Positions 1 through 13,070 are shown, counted from the stretch's first letter. The stretch: 64,000 bases of DNA from Pegea sp. RAD2-039 (GCA_034620365.1 JAQGEQ010000225.1:1-64000), one strand, 5' to 3'. The notes: generated from the sequence alone by a model not told the origin. Program-made: numbers and translations.

Positions 1-887
1 AGATTTTTACACATTTAAAGAAGATTCAGTTCGTGGAATAGCTTCTATGATGTTGATATCTTCGGGAAAATCACTATTTTAAATCAGGTTATTTATTGAA
101 ACTTTTTTTATATTTGATTCTGAAACCTCAAAGAAATAATTGTTAAAAAAAATATTTTTGAATCTTTTTATTCAGTTTATATATTTTAAAACTTGTTTAG
201 TAATGTGTTAAAAAAATTATCAAAATTTAAACTTTTTTTGTTTAAATTATAAATTAATAATATTTATCAAATTCTTATATAATTTCTAGTTTAATTTTAA
301 TGTATCTAAGATAATAGATTATTACAATTTATAGTTTCTGTAAAATAAATTTCTTGAAATTCTACTATTTACTTATTATTAAAATTTAGAATAATTAAAT
401 TATATTTTCAATAAAATATTTATTTAGTAATAATTTTTTTCCAATTTGATGAAATAATTTTCTAAATATTTCTGAATCTTTTTAACAAATTTTTAAACTT
501 CTTCATTTTCAAAACTTCAACTTTTTTAAACTTATTAAGACTTTTAAGACATCATTTTATATTTGTATATTTTATTATGTGTCACTTATCCAATTGAGTC
601 CTTTCTCTATTTCTTTATCACTACTTTGGGTTGTTTTTGATAAAAAATTTGAATAATTTAAAATCTAAAATAATTTATGAGTTGAAATTTGTATCATAAT
701 ATTAAGAGCTTTTTACTGTATCCAGAAAATGTTAAATATTTCAACAAAATTTGTTTTAAATTTTCTACAAATTAATTTATAAAATTTTAAATATATTTAA
801 TATTAATATAAAAATATTTTTATTATAATCAAATATTTCTAATATAAAGTATAGATGTTGAAATTTTTAACAAATAATCTTGGATAG

Positions 888-1187
888 ATGGATTAGTAAA
901 AGATGTTGATGAAGATACAAGGAGATTTATGGTTAATATTGGAGCAGTCCCAATTTGTTTAAAGATCGTGGAAGCAGATTATAAATGCGCCAAATTTGTG
1001 AGTTTATTCATCAACTTCTGAACAAAGACATAAAAGATCTTTTCAACAGCTCGCTGCTTTTATTTTCCAACTATTGTTATTAGACGAAAATGGCTTCAAA
1101 TTAATCTGCGCGACATTTAATCGCTTCCAGAATCTCAATTTCGTTTGCGACTTCATCAACTTTTCATTTGTCGAATCTTCATCTTGA
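888..1187 (+). pseudogene. CNOT9 (RQCD1/RCD1)-like gene fragment, copy A
   Basis: Two exons join in frame: 888-996 ends at a GTGAG donor, and 1,050-1,187 follows a TTTTCAACAG acceptor and ends in TGA. The 82-codon product begins DGLVKDVDEDTRRF, continues through GAVPICLKIVE and AAFIFQLLLLDENGFKLIC, and ends in FVESSS. From family knowledge this aligns with the armadillo-repeat core of CNOT9 in the CCR4-NOT deadenylase complex (GALVKTDE..., IIPLCLRIME, ILLDDTGLAYIC). The N-terminal two thirds, the rest of the armadillo repeat and the C-terminus are missing, and I found no further exons in the flanking AT-rich DNA. It is most likely a truncated pseudogene, although its frame and splice sites are still open. 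Confidence 0.7.
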
Positions 1188-1432
1188 GATTTCCTCATCT
1201 TTATTTGGTTGCTACGTAACTGTTCTCGACATCTACGTGATTTACATTACATTTACTTCCACTTGAGTAGCTCCATACACAAACATACTTTTATGCTTGT
1301 CTTCGCGTAAACTTAAAGATTGGCGAGCTTTAGTTCGGTTGAAAGCATCCAGTTGCGTATCACCGAGTAGATCATATACGTAATCGTGATATATTTCCAC
1401 GTAAGAAATAAATATCGATCATCTGATCCTGG

Positions 1433-1735
1433 ATTCGTTGATTTAGTGAACTTGATGTCATGACATCAGACTTTACAGAAAATCTATTGATTCGGTAAAA
1501 AGATATATTTCTCAGCTTGTAGTTGATTGTTCAAATTAAAAATCATATATATTTAACACGAAGTAGTAATCGAAGATTCTGTTGCATTCGTTGATTTAGT
1601 GAACTTGATGTCATGACATCAGACTTTACAGAAAATCTATTGATTCGGTAAAAAGATATATTTCTCAGCTTGTAGTTGATTGTTCAAATTAAAAATCATA
1701 TTAGTAACACGAAGTAGTAATCAAGATTCTGTTGC
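1433..1735 (+). repeat. 153-bp tandem duplication
   Basis: A unit starting attcgttgatttagtgaac occurs at 1,433 and again at 1,586. Each unit contains the perfect palindrome GATGTCATGACATC. Copy B of the segmental duplication has only one unit (about 15,456), so one unit was gained here or lost there after the large duplication. Confidence 0.9.
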
Positions 1736-2055
1736 AGATATTTTATATGTTTACCAGAACTTGTCACTTCAATATCTTTTGGTTGACAGTTAATTGAAAT
1801 ACTAATTTCGCTAAAACTTTTTTTCTATTTCTAAACATTCTGTCAATTTATCAGTTACATGTTTGCGTCAAAATAAATTTTCAACATAAATTATTTTGAT
1901 GTTTCTATTTGTACTTCGTATTTGATACAAAAATTTCAATAAAAGAATAACACTTTTAATTCTTTGGTTTTGTGTTTAATAAGAAATTCTCTAGCGCCCA
2001 GTAGTGGAAAAGGAAAATTTGGAATTATTGTTTTATAAAGTTATTTTTTTAACTC

Positions 2056-2552
2056 ATTTATTTATTACAATAAATGCGAAGGAGGGTACCTGAAAAAACC
2101 ACCTCTCGCTAACACACATTCTCACAAATAATATCTATTTAGTCAAAAATATAAAGAGCAAAAGATATAACACATGACATTTCGCAAGTCCTTAAAGCAT
2201 ATAACAGTGAACAATCACTTAGAATGTTAATAATATAAAAAGGGAAATAATCACAGTTTAGAAATGACAATTGTGGTGATATTATAACGGTTCAACTTCT
2301 GCTTGAACAATGGGAGTGCTTCTGACATGACAATGTCTGATGTCAGCTGGTTCCATGTACTAATTGTGCGGTATGAGAAAAAAATTTGCTCTGACCAATG
2401 TACCAGGTGATATGGGCTTATCAAGATGTAATGTGGGTCGTCTGAGTTGATATAACTTGAAGGAAGGAATAATGGAGAAGAAATCATCAAACTGAATGTC
2501 AATTAAATTGTGGATAATTTTAAAAATAAGAATTAAGTCGTATCTAATTTAA
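2056..2552 (-). mobile_element. CR1/Jockey-like LINE, 5'-truncated 3' end
   Basis: About 500 bp of the 3' end of the same LINE family as 11,108-12,575. It encodes the last 83 codons of the reverse-transcriptase ORF (2,251-2,502, with the FFSYRTISTWNQL motif), then a 3' UTR ending in a TAAA-type microsatellite (read on + as catttatttattacaataaatg). Similarity stops at about 2,552, the usual 5' truncation. It is shared with the copy at 15,926. Confidence 0.85.
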
Positions 2553-2716
2553 TTGAAAAATTTTCAGTGGTTTATATTGAAATCGCGACAACTTAATTAC
2601 TTAAAGTTAAAATCTAGTTGTTTATAAAGTTATGGCATTTGGTTATAATGAAAATAATTGTGTATCTTCAAATTTATTCCATCTTAAACACAATCAACAT
2701 CAACTAATGTACCAAA

Positions 2717-4690
2717 AACGATTAATTTTAAACGATTAATTGCTGAAAAGATACAGGTAGTAATAAACTATCTTTGATTTTTATTTTGTAAAGTTTATCT
2801 TTATCAAAAGTTTATCTTCTTTTCCAAATACAAGAATCATTTTAATCACTATAAATACATTCTTCAAGTTATGTTGTTGAAGTTAGCAGTGTCTAACTTA
2901 ATTTCATTCAAATAGTTTTAAGTTAAAAAAATAGTTGAAAGTCTAGGAATTTTTACAACTTTTCTATTTATGTGAGAAGAATATGAAATGAATTTCAAAA
3001 AAAAAACTATTTTGTATACAACAAATTTGTATTAGATATTTGAAATGATGATTAAAAATTAAAATCAAATTAAGTTGGAAGATTTACCTTTACAAGGTAT
3101 TTGTAAACACCAAGCAATCTCAAGAAAATATAAAACTTTATTTCCTCTAATGAAAAATACTTGTTGGGTAAACATTCGCAAATAAGTCAAACAGTAAGAA
3201 GTTTTGAAATAAACATCGTTTTCTTTTTATATTTGATAGCACACTCTAGCGGAAATAAAAGCTACAAAGATAAAATGAGATTTTAACAAAACTTTATTTA
3301 GTGTCTTCAGAGAATCTTACTATTCATGTTTAACAACAATTTTTTAAATATTTTAAAGTCATTAGAGTGAAATTAATTATTCTCTGTTAAAAAACAATTC
3401 TATGACTTTTTTTTGAAATGTTTGTTTTCTATTTGATTTCTAAGAGCAAAAAGAATATCGGTTTGGACAATTTAAAGTTGTAAGAAAAAATTGTATAATA
3501 AAAAGACAAATTAAGGAACCGCGGAATAACTAGTTCAAAATTTTTGAAATAATTATATGAAGATTTAAAAAATGTTTGACTCATGAGAAGTACATCTGAA
3601 GAAAAAATAATACTTTAATGATTTTAACTATTTTCTAATTTTAGAAATGTTCTTTTACAACCTTACACTTTAAAACTTACAGTAATTCCATCAAACTTGA
3701 AATATTCATAAAATTCTATTAAAAGTGAAGACTAAATTAAATTCAAATTAAATAGAATACTTTACAACTTGTAAATTTTTGTTTTATTTTTCTAATACTA
3801 AAATAAATTTAAAAAAGATGACATCAGTAAACGTTGTGATAATTTTTGGTTTTTAGAGGTGAAGTCATCAGATGATGCTTTTCAGCAAGTAATCAGAAGA
3901 CATTTAAGATGTTTTCTGACTAAATTTAAGAATCATAATGAATAATATCTAGTAATAGATTTATTAAATTAGATTTAAAGCAATTTAATTAAAAGCAAGC
4001 AAAAAATTAGATTCCTAATACTAAACAGTTTAAAAATTAATTAATATTAGGAAGATTCTACAAGTTAGAGTTTTAGTGATACAAATATCCTTGAAACATT
4101 GAATTAAGAACAATTATGATTTTTATTTTTTAATTTACTTATATTTTTGGAGTAAAAAAATTTTTCTTGAATAAATAGAAATAGTTAATAAAATGTAAAA
4201 GAAAATTACTCTTAAAAAACAGAATTGTAAATTATCAAACAATCTCAAGAAAAGCAAATTCTTGTTATTTCTTATTTTGAAAAATATCTTTTTGAAAAAC
4301 CGATCCAAATACAAATTTATTTTAGAAATTATCAAAGTCTGTTTAGAGGCTTTAATAAACCTTTATTTTTATTACTTTTAACATCAAAAGTTTTGTTTGA
4401 TATAAAGCTAGAGATTTTTAAATTACTTGAAAATCTAAAATCATTTAAACTTTAATTCAAGGAAATCCAATAAAACAAAAAAATAAAATCATTTTCATTA
4501 AAAATGAACGATAGTTTACGATTTTGTGCAATAATTTTAAAAAGAAATTGTAGACGAAATATTTAGGCTATAGTATTTTATAACAATTTTGAAGAAACAA
4601 TTACTCATTGATTTAGTTATTATTACCGCATAAATTATTTTGGCACTAAAAGCAAGTAATATTTCAGTCCGCAGTATTAAGCCTGTTTTC
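2717..4690. other. AT-rich DNA with no supported gene
   Basis: No multi-exon gene could be built on either strand. Short open stretches that could be isolated exons occur at about 3,060-3,180 (both strands look plausible) and at 3,845-3,945 (+), where a TTTTTAG acceptor is followed by about 29 open codons. Neither has a recognisable product or partner exons. Confidence 0.6.
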
Positions 4691-4995
4691 CCCTCGCTTG
4701 TTAGTTGAATACGACATTTATTACTATTCATGGCGCGATTCTTTCAATTTGGTGGTAATCACCTGTTTCACATTTGCTCTTTTAAGTTGGGACATGCGCG
4801 AAAAACTTTTCAATGAAGCATAAGAAAGGGCGTTCGCATACGCATACCCATGCAAGAAATAGCGCGGCCGAGTCATTCACATTTGGAACAATCGCAAGGG
4901 TCAATCTGATCGCAGTGCAATGAACAGACCTCGTCCTGGGCTAACAGTCTTTCTGACTTTCGGTTAAATTTCGTTAGGTAAGTATGCTTTTAACA
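4691..4995. other. GC-rich island with a Cys-rich minus-strand ORF
   Basis: This block is clearly richer in G+C and CpG than the several kilobases on either side. On the minus strand, 4,873-4,992 is open for 39 codons and ends in a cysteine-dense stretch (CSLHCDQIDPCDCSKCE) before TGA. Downstream on the same strand a short ORF starting MSQLKRANVKQ runs into a CAG|GTGATT donor-like site at about 4,760. On the plus strand the block ends in a consensus donor (TTAG|GTAAGTATG, about 4,979). It could be a divergent promoter with first exons, or the last exon of a lost mobile-element protein. I do not recognise the Cys-rich motif. Confidence 0.35.
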
Positions 4996-7966
4996 GCGAT
5001 TTGCTGTTATTTATAAACTCTTATAAGTTTTTTGTTTGTGGTTTGAGTTGACGTCACTAAAATTTATCACTTTGTAAGTTTATTGTATGAACAACTTTCT
5101 TTTGAAAGTTATTAAATAGTTTATCAGCAGACACAAAAAAAAAGTTTTTGGAAAAAAATTTAATCTTCTTCAGTTTGTAAACTTTTTTTGTTATCTCTTA
5201 TCGAAATCATTTGTTTGTAATAATTTTAAATATGTTTAGCTTAAAGGTAAGTTTGAACAATCTAGTTTTTATCTAAACTTGTTAAAATTAAATTAAATAA
5301 TTTATAAAAAGAAGAATATTTGAAAATCATCTCTATTTAGAAACGAAATGATTTAAAATTTGCTTTATAGCAAAATATCAGGTGTTAATAAGAACTGCAT
5401 CATTTCTGTGATCAAATTTGTGAAAACATAAACCAGCAAGTTGAATATCGGTGACATTTCAGTTTAACCCTTAATTGTTGATAAAATAGAAAAGTATTTT
5501 AATAACAAAAGTATTTATTGACAAATTTAGTTCATAAAACAAATACATGCTGAAATAGAAATGTTTTGAAAATCCCTCACGCATATATATTAGTTGTTTG
5601 ATTCTCAATATTTTGAAATTAGTCAAAGAACTTATGTTTAAGAAATAATTTGAAGTTTTGAAAATAGTTTGGCTTTTAATTCAAACTTAATCAGTTATCA
5701 TACTTTAAAAAAATCTTTTATAAAATTAATTGATGTTTTCATCACACAGCAAATTTTTGTAAAATCAACAAATGTTAAAACTCTTTATCTTTATATAGAG
5801 ACCTTTGAGATATCCAGAACATTTATACTTTCAATTTAAATGAAGAAGTTGAGATTATTTACATGATTAAAATATAATAAATAATCTTAACTGAGTTTGA
5901 AACTTTTTCAACTTTTGTTTAATGATGTTATTTACCTTCACTTTCTAATCTTATTCACGACCAATGCATCTTACCTCAGTTCAAATCTTACTGCCAAGAA
6001 ATAGATTATTATAAATTAATTTCATTTTTTGTGGTTTATATTGAACGTTTTTAATGCTCTTCTTACTTCAATCACTGTATTTATGTAATCTTGCTAGATT
6101 AAGCTACTTGGTTAGTGACTGGCAAGCTGAAAACCCCAAAAATATATTTCTATGTTTTTATTTTATGAGCTTTCTAGCGGATAGAATATCTCGGTTACAA
6201 AAAGTAAAATTTGTAAACTAAAATAATCAAAACAGCCATTTCACACAAATTTAAAGGTTGAAATAAGAGTAATATTCTAACAACAAAATTTTCTTAAAAA
6301 TGTCAATTGATAGAAGGATGCATATTATTTGCTAAAACCTCAATCTTCTTTCAAATTAAAAAAATTATTTTTTGTTCTTAAAGCTTATTTTACCAACTTT
6401 AGATTCATAATTTGAAAGATGTACTTATTTCTCTAATCAATCAATAAGTTTTTTTGTATTAGGGAAAGATAAAAAACTTTAAATTTTTGAAGAACTTTCT
6501 TATTATGTTTTTAAAATATATACTTTTAGAATAACTTTCGTGACTTCTTTTAAAATCTATATTATCAAAACTAATCTTAAAAAATTTTATTGACTTCTTA
6601 TCAATTATTTATTCTAGCTAATAAATTTTTTACCCTTTTTAATAATAGTATGTGCGAATATTAAATTGGTTAATGTCTCTTCCTTGCTGAATACGCAAAA
6701 CTCACAAGGTATTTTTTCTGTTTTTTAATTGTTTTTTTTTTGCGTATACTATACACTTATTAGGTTTACATAAACATTGTTACAAGTTTTAAATTATTGT
6801 AAGTTTGAATATGTATATATTAATTATTATCAATTTGAATGTTTAAGTATTAATTATTATTATGGAAAGAAAAAATTAATTAATTGTAGATATATTCTAA
6901 AGATTTTATAAAAACTTTAAAAAAGAATTCGATTGAGCTTGATACCACAAACTCATAGATTGGGACAAAGTAATAAATTATGAAAAACTAACTTGGGATT
7001 ACTGAGATGGCGTCAGTAGAAGTATATATTTTTTGAGTTGAAATATTTTTCAACGAAATTTTAATTAGTAAATCAGTTAAATAAACTGTTTCCATTTTTT
7101 CAAGAGAAACGACATAAAAACTTTAACTATAAATTTTATTTAGTTTTTAAACATGTTACTTGTATTATGACAGAATATTACTTTCATATTATTACTTTCA
7201 ATAAATTAAATAAAATTATTTACGGCATCACCAAAAACTGCTTTAAATGTAGTTTCATTTGAAATTCTATTTCATATAAATAAAAACATATAGTTTATAT
7301 TTTTATTATTTTAAGTTTGTCGTTTTACCAAAATGTTGAAATTAGTATGCAACAACAAAACTTGATTAATTTTTTAATTTTTTTTGTTCTATTTGCAACA
7401 TTTCGTTTTAACTGCACTTTTTTTCATTTTAGCTTAATAAAATCTCTATTTACAAGCTTATTAGTTTATAATTTGTTTATATATAATACTATATATAAAT
7501 AAATAATTCTAAATATTATTATTTTATGTTTGGCGTTTTAGCAAAGATTCTGTTGATTGAAAAGTTCAGTTGAAACTAAATAGTAATTTTATTATGTATT
7601 TCATCTATACAAGGTAAACAGTATATCATCTTTTGATATATAATATCAAAAAAACTATTTTTGATTAATTGAAATTTCAAAACTGCTTTTACTTTGCACA
7701 GAAAACTCATAGTATATTTTATAAAACTATAAATTTTAATTAATTTTGATTTTGGTGATCTCATTTATCAAAGATTTTATTAAATAATTTTAGATGGAAA
7801 TTTATAGATGATTTTAAGTGATTTTGTGAAAAGAATTTTGTAGTGAATTTGATAAATATAACAACAGGTTAATTTACTGCAGAAGTAAATATAATTTGAA
7901 AAAAGTTAAAAACTTTGATGAAAATACTTTATTTTTGAAACAAATTAAAAGAAGTTTGATAACATC
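4996..7966. other. AT-rich DNA with no supported gene
   Basis: I saw no coding exon, RNA gene or structured repeat. A single TGACGTCA octamer lies at about 5,049, next to the GC-rich island. The only long ORF (7,317-7,502, +) is Phe/Asn/Ile-rich and typical of random AT-rich sequence. Confidence 0.6.
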
Positions 7967-7981
7967 TTTATTAAAATTTCA

Positions 7982-10126
7982 TTAAGGACTATCATCACAT
8001 TTGTAAATTGCATTTAGCTTCAAAACAGATGATTCATTGATATGAATATTATAAAAAATAGTTTTCATTTGATTACTAAATTCAAGTTGTAAGATTTCAC
8101 TTCCAACAGCTTTACTTCCAACCATTCCACTACCAACCATTCCACTACCAACCATTCCACTACCAACCATTCCACTACCAACCATTCCACTACTAACCAT
8201 TCCACTACCAACCATTCCACTACCAACCATTCCACTTCCAACCATTCCACTTTCTTCGAAATTGTTGCAATATATTTCAGTAGTGTTTATATGATTTATC
8301 TCATCTCCACTCTTACAAGTATATTCAAAATCTGTTTCAGTTACTGTTGTTGAATCATGTGTAGTGTATGAAATTGAAAAGTTTCCTTTTTTAAGAAGTT
8401 TTGGATCCTGACAAACTTTATACAAAAAAACATTTATGTTAAAATCAAATAAAAGTATTAACCAATTCTAATAACTAAATCAATCAAGTATTTATGGGAT
8501 AGTTTATCTTTAAATTGAATGTCAAGAAAGACTTTTTAGAAAGATTTTTTGTTTCTTAAATGTAAGTTACAAATTTGATATTTTTGTTTCTTAAAATATA
8601 TTTTAAAAAAGTGTTTAGGTTTGAAGTCATCTTGAAGATATATACCCGATTTCAGAATCCAATCATTTTCAATTTCATCTATCCACAAGCAAGAGTTTGT
8701 AGAAAACGTGCAGGTTTGTAGAGAATCGTTTGAAAAAGCTGTAAGAAATTTTGTAAAAACTAAATTATAAAAGAAAGTAGAAAAACTAACATCTAATCAG
8801 ACTAAATATTTGAATAAAACTTTCTACTTCATAACTTCAACATGATAATAGGAACCTAAACTGAAACTTACTCTTTATACACTTTGGTAGAACTGAATGC
8901 GACCAATTGCCATTTGAAAGGCATTTCCAATGAGATTGGTTAGGTGAAGATAATAAAAAACCATCATCACATTCGTAAGATACATTCAATTGCAAACTAA
9001 ATGACTCATTCAAATAAACATCGAAAACATGTTTCGTTCCATTATTAATATCAGGTGATGACCCACAATCTGAAAATAAAACAATTAATAGAATATTTTT
9101 AATAGTCTTGTTGTCTTGTTGTTGCTTCATCAGAAGCTATAAGAATAAAATACGACAGAAGCACAAAACCTGAAGCACAAAATGGCTTCTTATCAAAACT
9201 CCATTTTGATTCTTTTGTGCAAATTGCTGAAGCATTTAAAGGTATAAGAATATAATCTTTATCACAGAAAAACTTTATCTTTGTTCCAATTCCATAAAAA
9301 TTTGTTTTTTTCGGATTATTTGTTTCATATCTTATCATATTATCAGTAATATTTGGCTGTTTACAATCTTCAAAATAAAAATCAAGTTTAGATTTTGAAA
9401 TGTCATTTTTAAAGGATAATCAATACGATTTAATTACAAATCTTTTTAATTTCTTGTTACAAATATAAAAATAAATATTTAAAATCTAATTCTTGAGTTT
9501 ACACAATTATTTAAAACTTCTAAAGTACTCTTGATTAAAAGAATTAATTTGAAAACATTTTCTTGTCTTTTTGCAACTTTAAATAGAAATAATTTTAGTA
9601 AAAAAGTTAATAATATTTATTAATTAAACTTAAAAAATTATTTTTGTAATTAATTTACCTTGTAAACATTGTGGAAGTCGTTTGCTTTGAATGGAATAGT
9701 CACCATTTTGTAAACATTCTAATTCAAAATTGTTTTTAAATCTTCCAAATGGTGTAAATCCTTCATCACAAGAGTATTTGTATATAGAAGAAGGATATGC
9801 CTTGAGTGGCCCTCTGTATGATGCGTTTTTCAATTTAGGGGGTTCACCGCACACTGTAATTTTGAAAATGTTTTAAACAAATCTTTTGATAAATTAATTA
9901 TTTAACTAACAAAATTCTTTTTATCAAATTTGGCTCATTTATTTTTGCGTTTTTATAATTTTTTTGAAGTTATGATTTTATTTAACAACCACGAAAATTA
10001 TAGATTCTGTTACAAGCTTGATTTGCTGTTTAGTTAGATAATTTGAAACAAACTTTATATCAAGTAATTTCACTCACTTATAGTTATACTCCAAATAACC
10101 CTAATAACGTCGCAAGGTGAACACAT
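7982..10126 (-). CDS. Secreted or membrane CCP (sushi)-domain protein with minisatellite C-terminus
   Basis: Six exons give a 388-residue model: 10,126-10,078, 9,853-9,659, 9,367-9,170, 9,069-8,872, 8,738-8,646 and 8,415-7,982. All five introns are phase 1, the rule for shuffled CCP modules. Exons 2-4 each encode one complete CCP domain with four cysteines in the family order (starting CGEPP, CKQPN and CGSSP). Exon 5 has a short CTFSTNSCLW segment resembling the start of an MAM domain. Exon 6 holds a fourth, atypical CCP (CQDPK...), nine SGMVG-type repeats and a CCP-like tail cut off at YKCDDSP, a clear paralogue of part of exon 4. The first exon is only MCSPCDVIRVIWSITI, a weak signal sequence. 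A CAG acceptor lies 3 nt before the ATG, and AATAAA is 10 nt past the stop (7,967-7,972). CCP proteins bind partners outside the cell; no specific ligand can be named. Confidence 0.75.
8115..8252 (-). repeat. 15-bp coding minisatellite, about 9 units
   Basis: Nine tandem units of the plus-strand form ccactaccaaccatt lie in the last exon of the CCP gene and encode SGMVG pentapeptides. The 15-bp period keeps the frame whatever the copy number. A second minus-strand frame is also open across the array and would read as a VVEWL-type repeat. Confidence 0.95.
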
Positions 10127-10368
10127 TTTCTGGAATATTTGAATTTATTTATTCAGTTTATTTAACAAAAAGTTTGTTTTTAAATCAGTAAAATTTAAAT
10201 TGTAAAATTTTATTTTGTAAAAATTTGGAATAATAATCGTTGAAATTTGCATTAAGCGATTATTACGTCATAATAAATGGTTTGCCTGAAATGCATTCAC
10301 TTTTTAATATTCGCATAAACCTATTTCGGGCCGAGAACAACCATGTTAGGTTCCTACAGAAAAGGCCT

Positions 10369-10640
10369 TTATGGTTTCTTTCTATTATTTATAGCTGGAT
10401 TTTCTTCTCTCTCTTTCAGATGTTTGCGGAGTAGAGAGCGCCATTTGGAGCGATCCACTGCGATATCTTCACAGTTGCTTGTATTGGTGTTGAGCGATTT
10501 CATATCGCGCTTGCAAGTATCTTTAAAACAAAGACACGATGATTCGAATGTCTTTTGAGAGCTCTTCATACAACAGATCTTTTGGGAACCGTCTGTCTTC
10601 CATCTGACCTATGTAGATCAGTCACAAAACAATAATATTT
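10369..10640 (-). mobile_element. Relic of a LINE ORF2 C-terminus, frameshifted
   Basis: Two overlapping minus-strand pieces match the C-terminal tail common in animal non-LTR retrotransposons. One reads GQMEDRRFPKDLLYEELS (about 10,560-10,625), recalling the GH..RM.DSR.PKQLLYGEL motif. The next, in another frame, reads CKRDMKSLNTN...DRSKWRSLLRKH. The frame change between them, and the lack of any upstream reverse-transcriptase domain, show a dead fragment. It is a different family from the neighbour at 11,108. Confidence 0.7.
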
Positions 10641-11107
10641 AAAAATTAAAAAATAAATTGATAATTTTTTTAAATTGATTTTATTTAAGTTACCTTAAAC
10701 AGATTCTATCATCACTTCTTCTTTGATTTTCAAAGTTCCCGCCTTTTCACCGCCTTTTATTGCAAAAAGCAAAACTTTTCTTAATAACAATTTTTCGTGG
10801 ATCAAAACACTAAATCAACAAAACTGGTTTTTTTGTGACTCTCATAGAGATTACATGAGTCTCAAATAGTTTTTAGAAATAGTTATCACTTGATAGAGTT
10901 TGACGATTTTGAGTCAAATTATTTTATCAGAAATTATTTTATTGTAAAAGTAATGCTGTAGTAAGCGGAAACCTTTTTACAATCTTATTAAATTTCGTTA
11001 AATTATATCTAAACCAACTTTGAGTTTATAAAAATAAACAAACTTATTTGATACAAGATACTATATGTAATTTTTTGTAAACTTCTTTATTCACTATTCT
11101 TGAGTCA

Positions 11108-12575
11108 ATTATTTATTTATTTTATTTATTTATTACAATAAATGTGAAGGAGGGTGCCTAAAAAGAGCACCTCTCGCTAACACACATTCTCACAAATTAG
11201 ATCTATTTGACGTGTAAACGAAAAAGCATATGACAATGAAGAACTGCACAGAATCATAGTATTGTAAAAGAGAAAAATTCACAGTTTAGAAATGGCAATG
11301 TTGGCGATATTATAACAATTCAGCTTTTTCTTGAACAGCATAAGTGATTTTGACATGACAATCTCTGATGGCAGATTGTTCCATGTACTGATTATGCGGT
11401 ATGAGAAAAAACTTAATCTGGTTAACGTAGCTGGTGGAGTGGGCTTATTAAGATGTAATTTATGTCTTCTAAGTTGATATAACTTGAGGGAGGGACTAAT
11501 GGAGAAAAAGTCATCAAACTGAAGATCAATTAGGTTGTGAATAATTTTAAAAATCAGAATAAGGTCGTATTTGATTCTTCGGATTTCCAAAGAATCTAGA
11601 TTGAAGAAGCTGAGACGATGGTTATAACTCCCGTATTTGATATTAAGTTTCCTGCAAACCAATCTCGTAAATGTTGCCTGAACAGATTCGATTTTTCTGA
11701 TATCACCAACTTGATATGGCATCCATGCACTGATATTGTATTCAAGAATAGGGCGTATGTACAGTTTGAAAAGGTTGACGAAAAACCATGGATCTTTAGA
11801 ATTAAAAGTCTTTATGATGAGGTGGACAAGCTTGATAGATTTTCCAAAGATTCTGGAAACATAACTGTGCCATTTGAAGTCAGATGTCAGAGTAATGCCG
11901 AGGTCTATGACTGAGGATACTCGTTCAAGAATGGATCCATTGATGTAGTATTGGTTGCTGAAGTTGGCCGCTGGCTTACGGGAGAATGTTATAACTTCAG
12001 ACTTTGTTGGCTGGATTTTAAGTTGCCAATTCGCAGACCAGTTTTCTACAATGTTTAGTGCAGTTTGGAGTTTTGAGTGAGAACCAGATAATAGCTTGAT
12101 GTCATCTGCATACACAAACACACTGACATTGTCTACTGTTATTAGTCTTCTGATGAGGTCTTCAATGAAAATCAAAAAGAGAAGTGGACCCAGGACGGAA
12201 CCTTGAGGAACGCCGCTGGTGACTTTACTAGGAGTAGATAAAGATCTTTCTACACGGGTTCGTTGGGTTCTACCTGATAAGAAATCTTCAATCCATTTTA
12301 AGATAGAGTTGCTGATTTTTATGTTTTTCAATACAGTAATGAGCTTGTTGTGTGGAACAGAATCAAACGCTTTAGCAAAATCAAGGTATATGATGTCACA
12401 TGGAGTATTACTTTCGTAATGAGCTGTAAGCTCATTGAAAAAAGTGAGATGTTGAGTCAAAGAAGATCTTTGCTTAACAAAGCCATGCTGGGCATCAGAT
12501 ATTAGATGATGCTCCGTCAAATGGCTAGTTATATGGTTGTGAATGATATGTTCTTGAGTTCTGCAGATAACCGAA
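11108..12575 (-). mobile_element. CR1/Jockey-like LINE, 5'-truncated, reverse-transcriptase ORF open
   Basis: The longest copy of the window's main LINE family. The ORF runs to 11,279 and is open for more than 413 codons, from the SVICRTQEHII motif just upstream of 12,520. It has the reverse-transcriptase landmarks AFDSVPHNKL, SGVPQGSVLGPLLFLIF and the catalytic FVYADD box, then the thumb and the FFSYRIISTWNNLP tail. The 3' UTR ends at about 11,108 in a TAAA-type microsatellite. The endonuclease, ORF1 and the first RT block are missing, with truncation at about 12,575, so this copy cannot move by itself. The intact frame suggests recent insertion. Clade assignment comes from motif style only. 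Confidence 0.9.
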
Positions 12576-13070
12576 GTCAGCTTAAAGATTAATTTCAGCT
12601 TCAGATCAAGTCTCTACTAACAAGACATCAACAACTATATCTCAGCAATATATAAACTGTGTAAAAAGTGTTAACTAAAAAAGTTTCTTAAGATGTAACT
12701 TCTCTTCATACAAATACTGCTTCTACAAGCTAAGTATGAAATCCTTGAATATTTAAGATATTTCTTCTGACTTTCTATACTATTTGAACTTGTTAATGAT
12801 TTTTTCATCTCAATTTCTTTAAAGATCGTTCATATGTCCTCAGAGGCTCATCATTCAAAATTAATCCATTTTAATAACTTGAATAACATCCCGTAAAAAA
12901 GTAACAACATTTTCAATAAAGTAAACATGGTTTGATTCCATCAAAATCTATCTTATCTTCAAATTTTTTCCTCGAAAAGTTATTGAAAACATAAATTGAA
13001 AACATAATAACTAATATATGCCACTTTCTTCACTTATCTTTAAATTTTTGATTCACAATTCTTATACTTC
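12576..13070. other. AT-rich DNA with no supported gene
   Basis: I saw no open reading frame, splice-linked exons or repeats. Confidence 0.6.

Larger units (their letters stand above)
1..2716 (+). repeat. Segmental duplication, copy A
   Basis: This segment matches 14,024-16,587 almost base for base in direct orientation. Position 1 corresponds to 14,024, so the left edge of copy A may lie outside the window. The right edge is sharp: both copies read ...taatgtaccaaa and then diverge. Copy A is about 152 bp longer because of an internal tandem duplication (1,433-1,735). It contains a CNOT9-like gene fragment and a LINE 3' end, so both were present before the duplication. The few substitutions seen point to a recent event. 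Confidence 0.95.

Noticed and set aside
8065-8250. Separate 61-codon VVEWL-repeat protein
   Set aside because: It is only the second open frame of the 15-bp minisatellite in the CCP gene.
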